The notes: generated by a model from the sequence alone, not told the origin. Numbered from the stretch's first letter, positions 23,874 to 32,385 are shown. The stretch: 38,745 nt of DNA from Candidatus Uhrbacteria bacterium (GCA_903829075.1 CAIKOH010000067.1:1-38745); one strand, 5' to 3'. Numbers and translations: made by a program.

Positions 23874-25004
23874 CTACTCCTCATTCAACTCTGCCGCCAC
23901 ATCCCTTCCCCTCGCATTCCAGCGCAAATACCCTTCCACAAACAGATCAAGATCCCCATCAAGCACGCGATCCGGATCCGACGTTTCCACATTCGTGCGG
24001 TGATCTTTCACCATCTTGTAAGGATGCAGTACATACGATCGGATCTGACTCCCCCATTCTGCGCTTTGATATTCCCCGCGCAACTTTTGTTTTTCTTTTT
24101 GCAACTCCTGTTCACGCAGCAACATTAGCTTTGATTTCAACACGCGCATCGCCACCTCACGATTCTGCGTTTGCGAACGTTCATTTTGACACGAAACAAC
24201 AATATTTGTTGGCAAGTGTACGATACGCACCGCCGAGTACGTCGTGTTAACGGACTGCCCACCCTTGCCGCCGCTCATGAACGTATCGATACGTAACTCT
24301 TTTGGATCGATCTGCACATCGACCGTTTCATCGAACTCTGGGATCACTTCGATCAACGCAAACGAGGTTTGACGCAAGGCATCGGAATTAAATGGCGATT
24401 GACGGACCAATCGATGTACGCCATGTTCACTTTTCAAATTCCCATACGCATACCGCCCCTCCACTTCAAACGTCGCGGACTTGATACCGGCTTCCTGTCC
24501 ACGCGACTCGTCGAGCAAACGAACCTTCCAATTCTTGCGTTCTGCATATCGAAACAACATGCGCAATAACATTTCAGCCCAATCCTGTGCATCCGTTCCA
24601 CCGGCTCCGGCATGGACGGCCACGATCGCATTTTTTGCGTCATGTTCACCAGAGAACAGTAGGGAAAATTCAAGATCAAGGTATGTTTTTTCAAACAAGT
24701 CTAGCTGCTTCACGATATCATCCAGTAATTCTGGTTGATGGTCATCACGAGCAACTTCAACAAATTCCCGCAACTCTTCGACCGAACGACGGATCTCATG
24801 CCAAGCGTCAAACTCTTTTTTTAACTCAGCACATTTTTGTGATTCTTTTTTCGCGCGTTCCGGATCAGACCAAAAATCCGCTGCCGAAGCTTCGGCTTCA
24901 AGTGCAGCGATTTCGCGTCCAACCGCATCTAACCCCAGCACGCGCCAGGCTTCAGTAATTTTGATTTGCAGCGCCTCGAGACGCGCCAGACAGTCATCAA
25001 ACAT
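23874..25004 (-). CDS. prfB: Peptide chain release factor 2
   Basis: 376 residues. The catalytic GGQ (248-250, in GGKGGQSVN) and the SPF tripeptide (203-205) that reads the second and third bases of UAA/UGA identify RF2. The gene is a single frame: the programmed +1 frameshift found near codon 25 in many bacteria is absent, so that autoregulation does not operate. Its presence shows that UGA is used as stop, unlike in Gracilibacteria/Absconditabacteria. A TAGTCT -10 (25014-25019, minus strand) places the start of transcription about two bases before the ATG, so the mRNA is probably leaderless. The Gln of GGQ is the target of the PrmC enzyme encoded at 12534-13454. Confidence 0.96.
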   Translation of the reverse strand: MFDDCLARLEALQIKITEAWRVLGLDAVGREIAALEAEASAADFWSDPERAKKESQKCAELKKEFDAWHEIRRSVEELREFVEVARDDHQPELLDDIVKQLDLFEKTYLDLEFSLLFSGEHDAKNAIVAVHAGAGGTDAQDWAEMLLRMLFRYAERKNWKVRLLDESRGQEAGIKSATFEVEGRYAYGNLKSEHGVHRLVRQSPFNSDALRQTSFALIEVIPEFDETVDVQIDPKELRIDTFMSGGKGGQSVNTTYSAVRIVHLPTNIVVSCQNERSQTQNREVAMRVLKSKLMLLREQELQKEKQKLRGEYQSAEWGSQIRSYVLHPYKMVKDHRTNVETSDPDRVLDGDLDLFVEGYLRWNARGRDVAAELNEE

Positions 25005-25045
25005 AGCTCCATCAGACTAGCGGAAATGAGATCAGAGGACCAGGC

Positions 25046-25108
25046 TTGACAAAAGAGACAAAACGATCTAGGCTTCATTTACTCGCGTCATACAAGGAGG
25101 CGTATGCC
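25046..25108 (+). promoter_or_regulatory. Promoter and strong ribosome site of a small-protein gene
   Basis: A perfect -35 TTGACA (25046-25051), a 17-bp spacer and TAGGCT (25069-25074) are followed by the consensus ribosome site AAGGAGG (25094-25100), eight bases before the ATG at 25109. Such a site contrasts with neighbouring genes, which lack one. An in-frame TTG inside the -35 is not a credible start. Confidence 0.8.
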
Positions 25109-25411
25109 ATGTTGACTCGTGAAATTCTTCTAAAGATCCTCGAGGATAACCCGTACCCACGAATCGAGCAGGACGAAGTGACAAAGCGGTGGTTCCTCGT
25201 GATCAGCGAGACTTCAAAGATCGAGATACCCTCAATGGATGATCCTGCAAGGAACGGAAGGTTCTCCGGACAACTACCATCTGCCCTGCGCAAGGCCATG
25301 GCTATCGCTGCACTGCGCTACTACTGGCCAGACGTAGACACTAGCGCATTGGCCGAAGCCAACGAAATTCTGATGGAAACAGCACCTGCCGCCCGCTCAA
25401 CGTCAAACTGA
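25109..25411 (+). CDS. Small orphan protein, 100 aa
   Basis: 100 residues from the ATG served by AAGGAGG. Cytoplasmic, no signal peptide or membrane helix; predicted mixed alpha/beta (a helix LTREILLKILEDN, a short strand pair KRWFLVIS and SKIEIPS, then two helices rich in Ala). I recognise no family. The gene is a self-contained unit: own consensus promoter, strong ribosome site and an intrinsic terminator that includes the stop codon. This suggests strong expression. The promoter region overlaps the divergent prfB promoter. Confidence 0.75.
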   Translation: MLTREILLKILEDNPYPRIEQDEVTKRWFLVISETSKIEIPSMDDPARNGRFSGQLPSALRKAMAIAALRYYWPDVDTSALAEANEILMETAPAARSTSN

Positions 25412-25424
25412 GCGGGCGTTTTAT
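25391..25424. terminator. Terminator overlapping the stop codon
   Basis: GCCCGCTCA (25391-25399) pairs perfectly with TGAGCGGGC (25409-25417) around a nine-base loop, followed by GTTTTATTT. The TGA stop of the small gene is part of the stem. The convergent gene on the other strand ends at 25421, so it may serve both. Confidence 0.85.
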
Positions 25425-26578
25425 TTCGGAAGAAAAATTGTTGGAATCATTTGTTGCCACTCAGACAGCTCAGGAGGTATAGCGTTCAAAAAATTCTCCG
25501 GCCAAATCTGAGGACGTTTCTTCGCCCTGTTCTTCCTTTCTATATCCGCCTCCGCACCCCAAACTGCGAATAGAATATGACAGATACGCCGAACCGCTTG
25601 ATCATGCGGTCTTAGTTCTGCTGCATAATCGTCCAAGAGCTGCGCCAGCTCCTCTAGATCGCTGCGCAATTCTTGACGAAGATCAGTACATGTACGCCCT
25701 GAAGAAAGCGCCATCTCGCAAAACATCTTCATCCGAGGAGATAAATCAAATAGTTGACGCTGAAGCTCCGCGTCAATCTGAAGACGAACAAAGGCTCCGA
25801 GACTGGCCATCAACATGTCCGCATCAGCATCTGAAGTCTTGGGGTTATTAAACAACGTACAGACACCCGTCGGAATGTACACGGTGACTAAACTTGTCTG
25901 GATCAGTCCTTCCTTGGGCTCCAAGAAAGACTGTCCGGGCTCATCTGCATACACATCATACCAATAGGCCTCTGAACCCACTCTTCTTGAATGCGTCAGG
26001 CGCTCAAAGTCTGAACGAACCTTTTGCCTATATCCCTTCTTCCCATCTAAAGCCGTTGTTACATCAACTGCAAGAGGATGTACGATCTCTTCGTTCCTTT
26101 CATCTATAACCATTATCAAACCATCCGTGCGGTTCAAAACATCTTCTGCTAGATGCGGCATGTAGGATTTCGCACGACCCGCAAACCAATCATACGATGC
26201 TGAAGGACCGCGCAAACCAGCGAACGCGCCTCCATCCATATCAGAACCCTCCAACAACATATATTCCGCAAGGATCGTTTCTTCACCCCTCTCTTGCATA
26301 TGTGATGGGTCTCGCGCATATCGAGGCTCCTCATCTCTATTCCAACCACTCCTCGCTTCATGCATGGCTCTCAGGTGTTGTTGAGAGATTCCAGCTCGCC
26401 CTCGTTTCGCAAGCGTAACTCCTGATGACTTCAGCTTCAACTGCGCGGGCGTCAGATACTGATCGTCTCCCAAAATAGATCGAGCCTTCCAATACTCTCC
26501 AAGCAATGAAATTCGTTCACGCCGCTCATGAGACGGTGGATTGTTTGGCGCTCGATTACTATAAAAGTCCATTGACAT
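25421..26578 (-). CDS. Orphan soluble protein, 385 aa, weak nuclease-like pattern
   Basis: 385 residues from the ATG at 26578 (a second ATG two codons later is possible); an extended -10 TGG-TATACT (TATACT at 26609-26614, minus strand) gives a 24-base leader without ribosome site. No signal peptide or membrane helix. I recognise no family. The middle has RTDGLIMVIDERNEEIVHPL then AVDVTT and KKGYRQKV, an Asp/Glu-hydrophobic-Asp...Lys layout like that of PD-(D/E)XK nucleases, but this is only suggestive. The C-terminal 130 residues are helical and acidic (DLRQELRSDLEELAQLLDDY). Convergent with the small-protein unit and downstream of murJ. Confidence 0.65.
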   Translation of the reverse strand: MSMDFYSNRAPNNPPSHERRERISLLGEYWKARSILGDDQYLTPAQLKLKSSGVTLAKRGRAGISQQHLRAMHEARSGWNRDEEPRYARDPSHMQERGEETILAEYMLLEGSDMDGGAFAGLRGPSASYDWFAGRAKSYMPHLAEDVLNRTDGLIMVIDERNEEIVHPLAVDVTTALDGKKGYRQKVRSDFERLTHSRRVGSEAYWYDVYADEPGQSFLEPKEGLIQTSLVTVYIPTGVCTLFNNPKTSDADADMLMASLGAFVRLQIDAELQRQLFDLSPRMKMFCEMALSSGRTCTDLRQELRSDLEELAQLLDDYAAELRPHDQAVRRICHILFAVWGAEADIERKNRAKKRPQIWPENFLNAIPPELSEWQQMIPTIFLPK

Positions 26579-26636
26579 AGTTTTCAAATAAAGATCATTA
26601 TCGCACGCAGTATACCACACTCTCACGCCACCGACT

Positions 26637-28235
26637 CTACGCAATACGAAGACGTTTCTGCAAAGCGCTCGCAAACTCCGTCAACTCCGACGATCGCAAC
26701 ATCCACTGACATGCGATAAACACGCATGTTCCAGCTCCTCCGCTCAGACTCATTTCCAAAAATAGTTGCCAGGAACTCTGCGTTGTCAACACGCCGCTAC
26801 ACGCCTGCAAGACCACGTATCCGACCGCCACGGCCACCGCACTTGATGCAAAGCTCTTGGTAACTGATGAACGCATGGCGCGATACCCGTTGAATCCATA
26901 CTGTTGACCCAAGCGCATCCACAACCAGCACACCTCAAGAAATTCTCCCGCAGAAAACGCGATCGCTAATCCTACGATCCCAAATCTTGGGATCAGCATC
27001 AATGCAAAAACGACGTTCGCGATTTCCGTGGCCATAGCGATCACGACCGGCGTCCAGGTATCTTGTTGCGCATAAAATGCCCGAGCAAATAGCGGCGTCA
27101 AACATTGAAACGCGAGCGATACGGCCATCCATTGAAACACCAGAACAGTGCGTGCGGCTGCAGCTGCGTCAAACTGTCCGTGGCCGAGCACAAAGTGCAC
27201 AAGCGGCACACGCAAGATTAAACTCAACCCCGTAATCGGCAGGACAAAAAATAAAATCTTCCGCGCCGCATCTGCCAGCACCTCATGAAACTCAGCCATA
27301 TCCTTTCTTCCAGCAGAACGCGCGAGCGCAGAAAATGCGACCACGCCATAGGATACACCGACCAGTCCAAGCGGAACGCTCTGCAAATTTGTCGCCAGAT
27401 TAAATACAGCCACGTCTCCTGTTCGCAAGGAAGAAGCCAGGGCCAGCAACACCACAAGCTGAATCTGCGTGACGGCGAGGCCGGCGGTTCTTGGCAACAT
27501 CATTTTCATGATGCGTCGCACGCCTTCATGACGTCCATTTGGCATCGGGAGGCGCCGCACACCCAAACGTAACGCCACCGCCGCTTGCGCCAACAGATGC
27601 AGCAACGCTCCCAATACTACGCCCCAAGCCGCACCAGTAATCCCCCAATGCGGAACTAAAAAGAGAATCCCAAAAATAATTCCCAGATTATATAATACAG
27701 GCGCAAAGGCAAAGGCAAAAAAACGTCCGGTGGATTGTAGAATGCCGCCCATGATGCCAGATAATCCCAAAAGCAGCGGCGAAAAAAACATGATACGCGC
27801 CAACCCAACCGTGAGCGCGATCTTCTCGGGAGAAAATCCCGGTGCGATCAACGGCATAATCCAGGGCGCTCCTAAAGCCAGCACCATCCCTATGATCGAC
27901 ATGGTAAACGCCACCACCGAAAGCACCTCTTCCGCCAAACGCCAGGCCTCCTCTTCTCCACGACGCTCAAGGTATTCTGTAAACACGGGGATAAACGCCG
28001 CGCTCAACGCTCCAAGAATCAGGAGGTTATACATCAAGTCCGGCAAACGAAAGGCTGCGTAATAGGCATCAAGGGCATTCCCGGCACCAAATGTAGATGC
28101 AAGCAAACGATCACGCACCAACCCCAACAAACGCGACAAGAGTGACGCAAAGGCAACCAAAGCTGCCGCGGTGGTGAGTCCCTGCGTTTTCCCATGCCAC
28201 ACCTTCTTCCAAGAATCCCAGGAAAAAAAATTCAC
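26637..28235 (-). CDS. murJ: Lipid II flippase MurJ (MviN)
   Basis: 532 residues with about 14 membrane helices, the MOP-superfamily size. The N-terminal LLGLVRDRLLASTFGAG and DAYYAAFRLPDLMYNLLILGALSAAF segments are the family hallmark; the essential Arg residues in these segments are kept. It flips lipid-linked peptidoglycan precursors to the outer face, so the cell makes a peptidoglycan wall. The start codon is GTG at 28235 with no ATG or ribosome site nearby, 33 bases after the glycosyltransferase gene. The two probably form an operon. Confidence 0.93.
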   Translation of the reverse strand: MNFFSWDSWKKVWHGKTQGLTTAAALVAFASLLSRLLGLVRDRLLASTFGAGNALDAYYAAFRLPDLMYNLLILGALSAAFIPVFTEYLERRGEEEAWRLAEEVLSVVAFTMSIIGMVLALGAPWIMPLIAPGFSPEKIALTVGLARIMFFSPLLLGLSGIMGGILQSTGRFFAFAFAPVLYNLGIIFGILFLVPHWGITGAAWGVVLGALLHLLAQAAVALRLGVRRLPMPNGRHEGVRRIMKMMLPRTAGLAVTQIQLVVLLALASSLRTGDVAVFNLATNLQSVPLGLVGVSYGVVAFSALARSAGRKDMAEFHEVLADAARKILFFVLPITGLSLILRVPLVHFVLGHGQFDAAAAARTVLVFQWMAVSLAFQCLTPLFARAFYAQQDTWTPVVIAMATEIANVVFALMLIPRFGIVGLAIAFSAGEFLEVCWLWMRLGQQYGFNGYRAMRSSVTKSFASSAVAVAVGYVVLQACSGVLTTQSSWQLFLEMSLSGGAGTCVFIACQWMLRSSELTEFASALQKRLRIA

Positions 28236-28268
28236 ACGTATGAAGAAAAAAGAACAGCGCGCCCAATT

Positions 28269-29039
28269 TCAGACCTTCCCTGGTGGCCGTGCGTCCAACG
28301 AATCCACGCAACCCTCTTTTTCAGAGTACGATCCCATCTCGTAACTAAATGGCAGCGCCTCGCGAAACGGACCTTGGGTAAACAGGTGCCACTCCGCGTA
28401 CACATATTTCACGATCAAACGCGCGCGACCCTCCTTATCGAGACGGCGCATGGAAATAAACAACGGATGGGCGCGTAAAATTCCAAAACGACAACCTACA
28501 TCTGCCACACGACGAACGTATTCCATGTCTTCCGCAAAAACCAACCCTTCATCAAATCCTTTGGCTCGTTCATGCATGATACGGTCGACAAAAATACAAG
28601 AACCAACCGCGTGCGGCCAGCGACGCTCAAGGGAAACGGCGTACTGATTATAAAATGCGTACAACGTACGATCAATCAGACCAAGAAAACCCTGATTGTC
28701 CGGCTCAAGATAACAGGTCGCCAAAAGCAAATGACGTTCAGCAAGTTCGCGTAAATTATCCTCAAGAAACTTCGGGTGACGCATGACAGCATCCGCATCC
28801 AAGAATAACAGCATCTCCCCTTGAGCCGCCTGTGCACCACGATTTCTCCCGACGCTCGGCATCCCTCCATCAACCACACGGGCGCCAAAAGAAGCTGCGA
28901 CAGCGCGTGTTCGATCCGTGGAATTCGCATCTGCGACGATCACCTCGTACGGTTGAATTGTCTGCATTTTTAAGGATTCCAGTAATCGAGGAAGCCAGCG
29001 TTCTTCATTCTTCGTCGGAATAATCACCGAGAGACGCAT
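28269..29039 (-). CDS. Family 2 glycosyltransferase
   Basis: 256 residues from the ATG at 29039, which starts the first Rossmann strand (MRLSVIIPTKNEE). The GT-A fold is clear: nucleotide-binding ADANSTDRT, the metal-binding LFLDADAVM (DxD) and the acceptor-side GFDEGLVFAEDMEYVRR (catalytic ED). It would add a sugar from a nucleotide donor to a lipid, glycan or protein; the neighbour murJ suggests an envelope product. No membrane helix is obvious apart from a short hydrophobic stretch (FLGLIDRTLYAFY). Confidence 0.9.
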   Translation of the reverse strand: MRLSVIIPTKNEERWLPRLLESLKMQTIQPYEVIVADANSTDRTRAVAASFGARVVDGGMPSVGRNRGAQAAQGEMLLFLDADAVMRHPKFLEDNLRELAERHLLLATCYLEPDNQGFLGLIDRTLYAFYNQYAVSLERRWPHAVGSCIFVDRIMHERAKGFDEGLVFAEDMEYVRRVADVGCRFGILRAHPLFISMRRLDKEGRARLIVKYVYAEWHLFTQGPFREALPFSYEMGSYSEKEGCVDSLDARPPGKV

Positions 29040-29055
29040 AGGTTTTATATCAAAA

Positions 29056-29084
29056 AAGATACCACATTCTCTTTCTTTCCGCAA
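29056..29084 (-). promoter_or_regulatory. Promoter of the glycosyltransferase-murJ pair
   Basis: Minus strand: TTGCGG (29079-29084), 17-bp spacer, TATCTT (29056-29061). Transcription would begin about ten bases before the ATG at 29039. The 102-bp gap also holds the promoter of the divergent methyltransferase gene, which I cannot pinpoint (TATAGA near 29105 is possible). Confidence 0.5.
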
Positions 29085-29141
29085 CCCCCTCTCGGATTTT
29101 GTTTTATAGACATTCTTTCTTTCTTCACGTAGCATCTGCTC

Positions 29142-30497
29142 ATGAAATTCGGCGATATTCTGCATGGCATTATCCAAGACGTTGATGATCACGGTTGCGG
29201 CATCTGGCCGATTGTTCGCGAAGGGCAAAACGATGGATCATCGCTCAACGTGATCGTTCCTCATGCCACTCCGGGCGACGAGGTCGATGCAAGATTTATC
29301 AAGCGTGATCGCGGACGACGGGTCACGCAGCTCGAAACCGTCACGGTTCCAGGACCAGACCGCATCGCCGCCGCTTGTCCGCACGCCTCTGTCTGCGGCG
29401 GATGTTTATGGCAACACCTGGATTACCCCGCCCAACTTCGTCTCAAACTTCGCATGCTCAATCGAGCTTTTGAAAGCGCTCAACATGTGGAACGAATCGA
29501 TCAAATACAACCCGCAACAGATATCTGGCATTTTCGCAACCGTATGGACTATGTCATTGGCTGGCAAAGCGAAGTCGGGCTGAAAGCGTATGGAACGTGG
29601 AACAAATACCTCGATCTCCAAACCTGTCTCATTCTCGATGAAACGACGCCGACCATTTTGCAATGCGTACGCGACTTGATGCGCGAACTCGCACTCGAAC
29701 CCTGGGACAACCGTCGACACATCGGACTCATGCGCTACGTGGTGATCCGTGAAGGCAAACACATGCATGAACGCATGATCACACTCGTCGTTCATCAAGC
29801 GGATCAGATCAACGTGAAGGCACGCCAACGCATCATCGAACAACTCGCCCCACTCTGCACAACGTTATTCATTGGAGAAAATCCGGAACTCACAGATATC
29901 TCGATCTGCTCGCGTCTTGATCTGCTTCATGGCAAACCACTTCTCCAGGAAGAGGTGAACGGCCTGCATTACGACATCCATCCAAACTCTTTTTTTCAAA
30001 CGAATAGCGACATGGCGGCAGAATTGCAGAAGACCGTATTGGAATTTCTTGAATTAAACGTAAAAAAACAAAAAGTTCTCGATCTCTACTGCGGCTTAGG
30101 CTTCTTTGGTATCGCCTGCGCAAAAGAGGGCGCGACCGTCTATGGACATGAACTGGATGCACCGATGATTGAACTCGCAAAGCACAATGCCGAACTTAAT
30201 CAGGTCAAAACTTCGTGTACGTGGGGCAGCGGTCCTGTAGAAAAACTCGACTGGGCACACCTGCAACCTGACGCCGTGATCGTTGATCCACCGCGCAGCG
30301 GCCTCCATCCACGTGCACTCAAAACGCTTCTAGAAAATCCTGTTGCGACGCTCGTCTACGTTTCCTGCAACTATCATGCTTTCGTCAAAGAGCTTACCGC
30401 CCTCAAAACCGTCTATAACGTGACCGAAATGCGTGCGCTTGACCTCTTTCCGCATACACCACACCTCGAACTCGTCATAAAACTCACAAAAAAGTAA
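29142..30497 (+). CDS. 23S rRNA (uracil-C5) methyltransferase, RlmD/RumA-like
   Basis: 451 residues. An N-terminal TRAM-like domain (1-70) is followed by the 4Fe-4S cluster Cys residues C79, C85, C88 (CPHASVCGGC) and C162. The Rossmann domain has SAM motif VLDLYCGLGFFG, the VDPPRSG motif and the catalytic Cys409 in YVSCNYHAF; the base next to it is usually Pro (SCNP), here Tyr. The FFQTNSDMA segment is also typical. It methylates a uridine in 23S rRNA (m5U1939-type or m5U747-type). The presence of the cluster favours RlmD/RlmC over TrmA. Divergent from the glycosyltransferase gene. Confidence 0.9.
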   Translation: MKFGDILHGIIQDVDDHGCGIWPIVREGQNDGSSLNVIVPHATPGDEVDARFIKRDRGRRVTQLETVTVPGPDRIAAACPHASVCGGCLWQHLDYPAQLRLKLRMLNRAFESAQHVERIDQIQPATDIWHFRNRMDYVIGWQSEVGLKAYGTWNKYLDLQTCLILDETTPTILQCVRDLMRELALEPWDNRRHIGLMRYVVIREGKHMHERMITLVVHQADQINVKARQRIIEQLAPLCTTLFIGENPELTDISICSRLDLLHGKPLLQEEVNGLHYDIHPNSFFQTNSDMAAELQKTVLEFLELNVKKQKVLDLYCGLGFFGIACAKEGATVYGHELDAPMIELAKHNAELNQVKTSCTWGSGPVEKLDWAHLQPDAVIVDPPRSGLHPRALKTLLENPVATLVYVSCNYHAFVKELTALKTVYNVTEMRALDLFPHTPHLELVIKLTKK

Positions 30498-30545
30498 GTA
30501 AATCAATCATTTTAGCCATTTCTATTCATAAGTGTAAAGCAGCTC

Positions 30546-30574
30546 TTGACAATATTGGTTTTTTGTGATAGACT
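30546..30574 (+). promoter_or_regulatory. Consensus promoter of the zinc-ribbon gene
   Basis: A perfect TTGACA (30546-30551), 17-bp spacer and extended -10 TGA-TAGACT (TAGACT at 30569-30574). Transcription should start near 30581, giving a leader of about 97 bases. Confidence 0.8.
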
Positions 30575-30617
30575 ATTTCTTCAAGCTGCAATAACCGACG
30601 CAACTTGAAACCAGGAA

Positions 30618-30672
30618 GCCTCCTTCGATCGATACATCAAGAGAAAAGCCTTGAATATCGATCAAAGGAGGC
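30618..30672 (+). promoter_or_regulatory. Leader hairpin that buries the ribosome site
   Basis: The 16-base segment GCCTCCTTCGATCGAT (30618-30633) is complementary, with one C-A mismatch, to ATCGATCAAAGGAGGC (30657-30672), which contains the whole Shine-Dalgarno sequence AAAGGAGG. An inner stem TCAAG/CTTGA extends the hairpin. The 15 paired bases seen directly would block ribosome binding unless opened, as in RNA thermometers, riboswitch expression platforms or protein-controlled leaders. No known aptamer is recognised in the remaining leader. Confidence 0.7.
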
Positions 30673-30677
30673 CTCCC

Positions 30678-30884
30678 ATGACCAACACGATGGACAGTTC
30701 CGAGCCTCGCACCCTGTTCGGCCGCTGCAGGCGATGCCAGATGCCGCTGCTCAAGGGCCGGCCCTGCGGCGGCTGTGCAGGTGGACCGGGGCCTGGCCGC
30801 CCTGTGTCCGGGCGGCCCGTCCACCTGCACCCGGCCACCGAGGCCGTGGACCCGCAGGCGGCGGAGTTCTCCATCGCAGCCTAA
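30678..30884 (+). CDS. Small zinc-ribbon-like protein, 68 aa
   Basis: 68 residues from the ATG six bases after AAAGGAGG. Four Cys (C17, C20, C30, C33; C-x2-C-x9-C-x2-C) make a probable zinc ribbon, flanked by Arg/Lys and by a Gly/Pro-rich tail ending in an acidic stretch. GC content is far above that of neighbouring genes and codons are strongly GC-ending, which points to another origin or strong codon selection. No family is recognised; binding to RNA, DNA or ribosome is possible. No clear T-rich terminator follows. Confidence 0.65.
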   Translation: MTNTMDSSEPRTLFGRCRRCQMPLLKGRPCGGCAGGPGPGRPVSGRPVHLHPATEAVDPQAAEFSIAA

Positions 30885-31129
30885 CGAGCTGCCGGGCGTG
30901 GTCACCCGTAAAAAAACCACACCGTAATCATCATAAAGATGAAGTAGGGGTATCCTACAAATGCTCCGCCCTCACAAGCGGAACTCTTTCCAGAACCGTT
31001 CTCCCGCCGTGAAACGCGGACGGACGCTCTGGGTTCAGGACCCGTCTTCTCGACATCCTGAACGCCTTCACCGAACTTCCGACTCGCTCGGAACTTGAGA
31101 GAGGCAAACATCAATGAACATCGAAAGCC
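30885..31129. other. Gene-free stretch with several hairpins
   Basis: No credible gene. Perfect inverted repeats stand out: TTCAGGA/TCCTGAA (31034-31040/31056-31062) and TTCCGA/TCGGAA (31077-31082/31088-31093). They may belong to the 3' untranslated part of the zinc-ribbon mRNA or to a separate RNA. Confidence 0.4.
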
Positions 31130-31158
31130 TTGACAAAATCTCAAAAATCTGATAGAGT
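31130..31158 (+). promoter_or_regulatory. Consensus promoter of the structured RNA block
   Basis: TTGACA (31130-31135), 17-bp spacer, extended -10 TGA-TAGAGT (TAGAGT at 31153-31158). It is nearly the same as the promoter at 30546 (TTGACA-17-TAGACT). Transcription should start near 31165. Confidence 0.75.
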
Positions 31159-31180
31159 ATTTTTCTAACTGTGAGAAGGG

Positions 31181-31300
31181 ATGACGCATATCAACGATGC
31201 ATTCGTCGATCGAAGTCTGCAGGCAAGACCAGAAAATCTTGTCGGCAGACAGGCGCTCGACGAGCGAGAGGCGGGGGTCTCCATGTGGGATCTTCGGTGA
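31181..31300 (+). CDS. Possible 39-aa protein at the start of the RNA block
   Basis: ATG about 16 bases after the expected transcription start, with GAGAAGGG directly before it (too close for a normal ribosome site). The product (ending ALDEREAGVSMWDLR) has a natural composition. A second frame of 54 codons begins one base after its stop (31302-31466) and that one overlaps minigene 1 by ATGA. No family recognised. Confidence 0.3.
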   Translation: MTHINDAFVDRSLQARPENLVGRQALDEREAGVSMWDLR

Positions 31301-31301
31301 A

Positions 31302-31466
31302 ATGAGCGCGGTGCTTCCACTGCGACTCGCACCTACTCGCGCGCTAGAAGCCTGTGGGTTCCGATGTTTACAGGTCTGTTGTTTTCAACACCATCAACCC
31401 CTCCGCGTCATGGCAAACTCGATAACACGAGGACGCGGAATACATCGAGGAGAGGAGTCATCATGA
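31302..31466 (+). CDS. Possible 54-aa protein coupled to its neighbours
   Basis: ATG one base after the preceding TGA, with GGTGA just upstream; stop TGA (31464-31466) overlaps the ATG of minigene 1. The product is Cys/Arg-rich (GFRCLQVCCFQHHQP) without similarity known to me. The coding region runs through the strong hairpin at 31402-31439, so it may simply be chance. Confidence 0.2.
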   Translation: MSAVLPLRLAPTRALEACGFRCLQVCCFQHHQPLRVMANSITRGRGIHRGEESS

Positions 31467-31480
31467 GCTGGCCGAGTTAA
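31463..31480 (+). CDS. Minigene 1 (MSWPS)
   Basis: Five codons and a TAA stop, preceded at five bases by AGGAG inside the purine run GAGGAGAGGAG (31447-31457). It stands directly after the hairpin at 31402-31439. Confidence 0.3.
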   Translation: MSWPS

Positions 31481-32022
31481 GGCGCAGGCGCCGACGACGT
31501 GGCGAAAATCGGGATAAGAGCTGCTGATCGAACGTTCCCCGCGACGCGCCGTGCGCATCGCTAGACAGCAGAATCGCCGATCCGCCTCGTCGAGACCAAC
31601 CTTGGCGCCACAACGCCGCCGCGCCGGGACGAACTGAAGACGTCCCCGCCGCCGACGGTAAACGAAAGGCGCCAAGCCCCACCGCCTTCCAACCCGCCCC
31701 CGCACAAGGAACTACCTGCGCGCGCACCGAGCACCGAAACTCAGCGCGCCGGCCCACCTCCCTGTGCCCCGTCAACAATCCGCTAAAACCTACCTCGCGG
31801 AGCCAACGTTCACACGAACGCGCTCCGCATCCCCTCCGACCGCTTGATCGTGAAACATGATCGAGCTTTCAGAGAGGAGATCGCTTTCGTCACACATGGT
31901 CTGTACACCTTTTATCAGCAGGTGTCCGGACGGACGTGCGACGAACCGGCTCGACGAACGCGTCGACGCCACCCGTCACTCCGCTCCTACGGGAAAAAGC
32001 TGACCAGGGAAGGGAGGAACAG

Positions 32023-32061
32023 ATGAGAACGCGCATCACGCAGCACGCCAACTCGATGTAG
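32023..32061 (+). CDS. Minigene 2 (12 codons)
   Basis: ATG five bases after GGGAGG (32012-32017); product MRTRITQHANSM, stop TAG. Hairpins lie just upstream (31948-31970; CCCGT/ACGGG near 31972-31993). Confidence 0.3.
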   Translation: MRTRITQHANSM

Positions 32062-32101
32062 GGCCACGCCGGCGCCGCCCCGACCAAGGAAGGCAGGTCA
32101 C

Positions 32102-32119
32102 ATGAAAGCGTATCACTAG
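32102..32119 (+). CDS. Minigene 3 (MKAYH)
   Basis: ATG eight bases after AAGGAAGG (32086-32093); five codons, stop TAG. The stop runs into the left arm (GGGCCC) of a hairpin whose right arm lies near 32150. Confidence 0.3.
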   Translation: MKAYH

Positions 32120-32385
32120 GGCCCTCTACCGTGGCGATAAAATTACGGAGGGGCCCGAGGGGTGCCCAAAGAACGTTGTGCTCGGTGACGACGATTCAAC
32201 CCTACCTGAAACCTGGAGGCACGAAAATCCGCAAAGACGTAAGACTCTTGTGCGGTAGCGCCTTTATGCTAAGGCCATCCAAGATTCAGGGGGATGGAAT
32301 GCTGGGACTCCCAGCAACCCTGATGTCGACAGCGACTCGAATCAAGAGCCGCGGTCGGAAACTGAGTATGAAGGGAGAAGTAGAC

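Noticed and set aside
23846-23875. TTGACA on the plus strand between rsmA and prfB
   Set aside because: No acceptable -10 at the right distance (CTACTC) and no plus-strand gene follows.
24900-25004. Programmed +1 frameshift site in prfB
   Set aside because: The frame is continuous from the ATG through codon 376 and no in-frame UGA or slippery CTT-TGA site is present near codon 25.
25046-25108. TTG start at 25046 for the small orphan gene
   Set aside because: This TTG is part of the -35 box TTGACA; the consensus ribosome site points to 25109.
31461-31778. A 105-codon minus-strand frame in the GC-rich block, and similar long frames at 31394-31705 and 32286-32747
   Set aside because: Low codon quality, Arg/Ala/Gly-rich as expected for antisense of GC-rich DNA, no ribosome site or promoter, and they overlap plus-strand signals.
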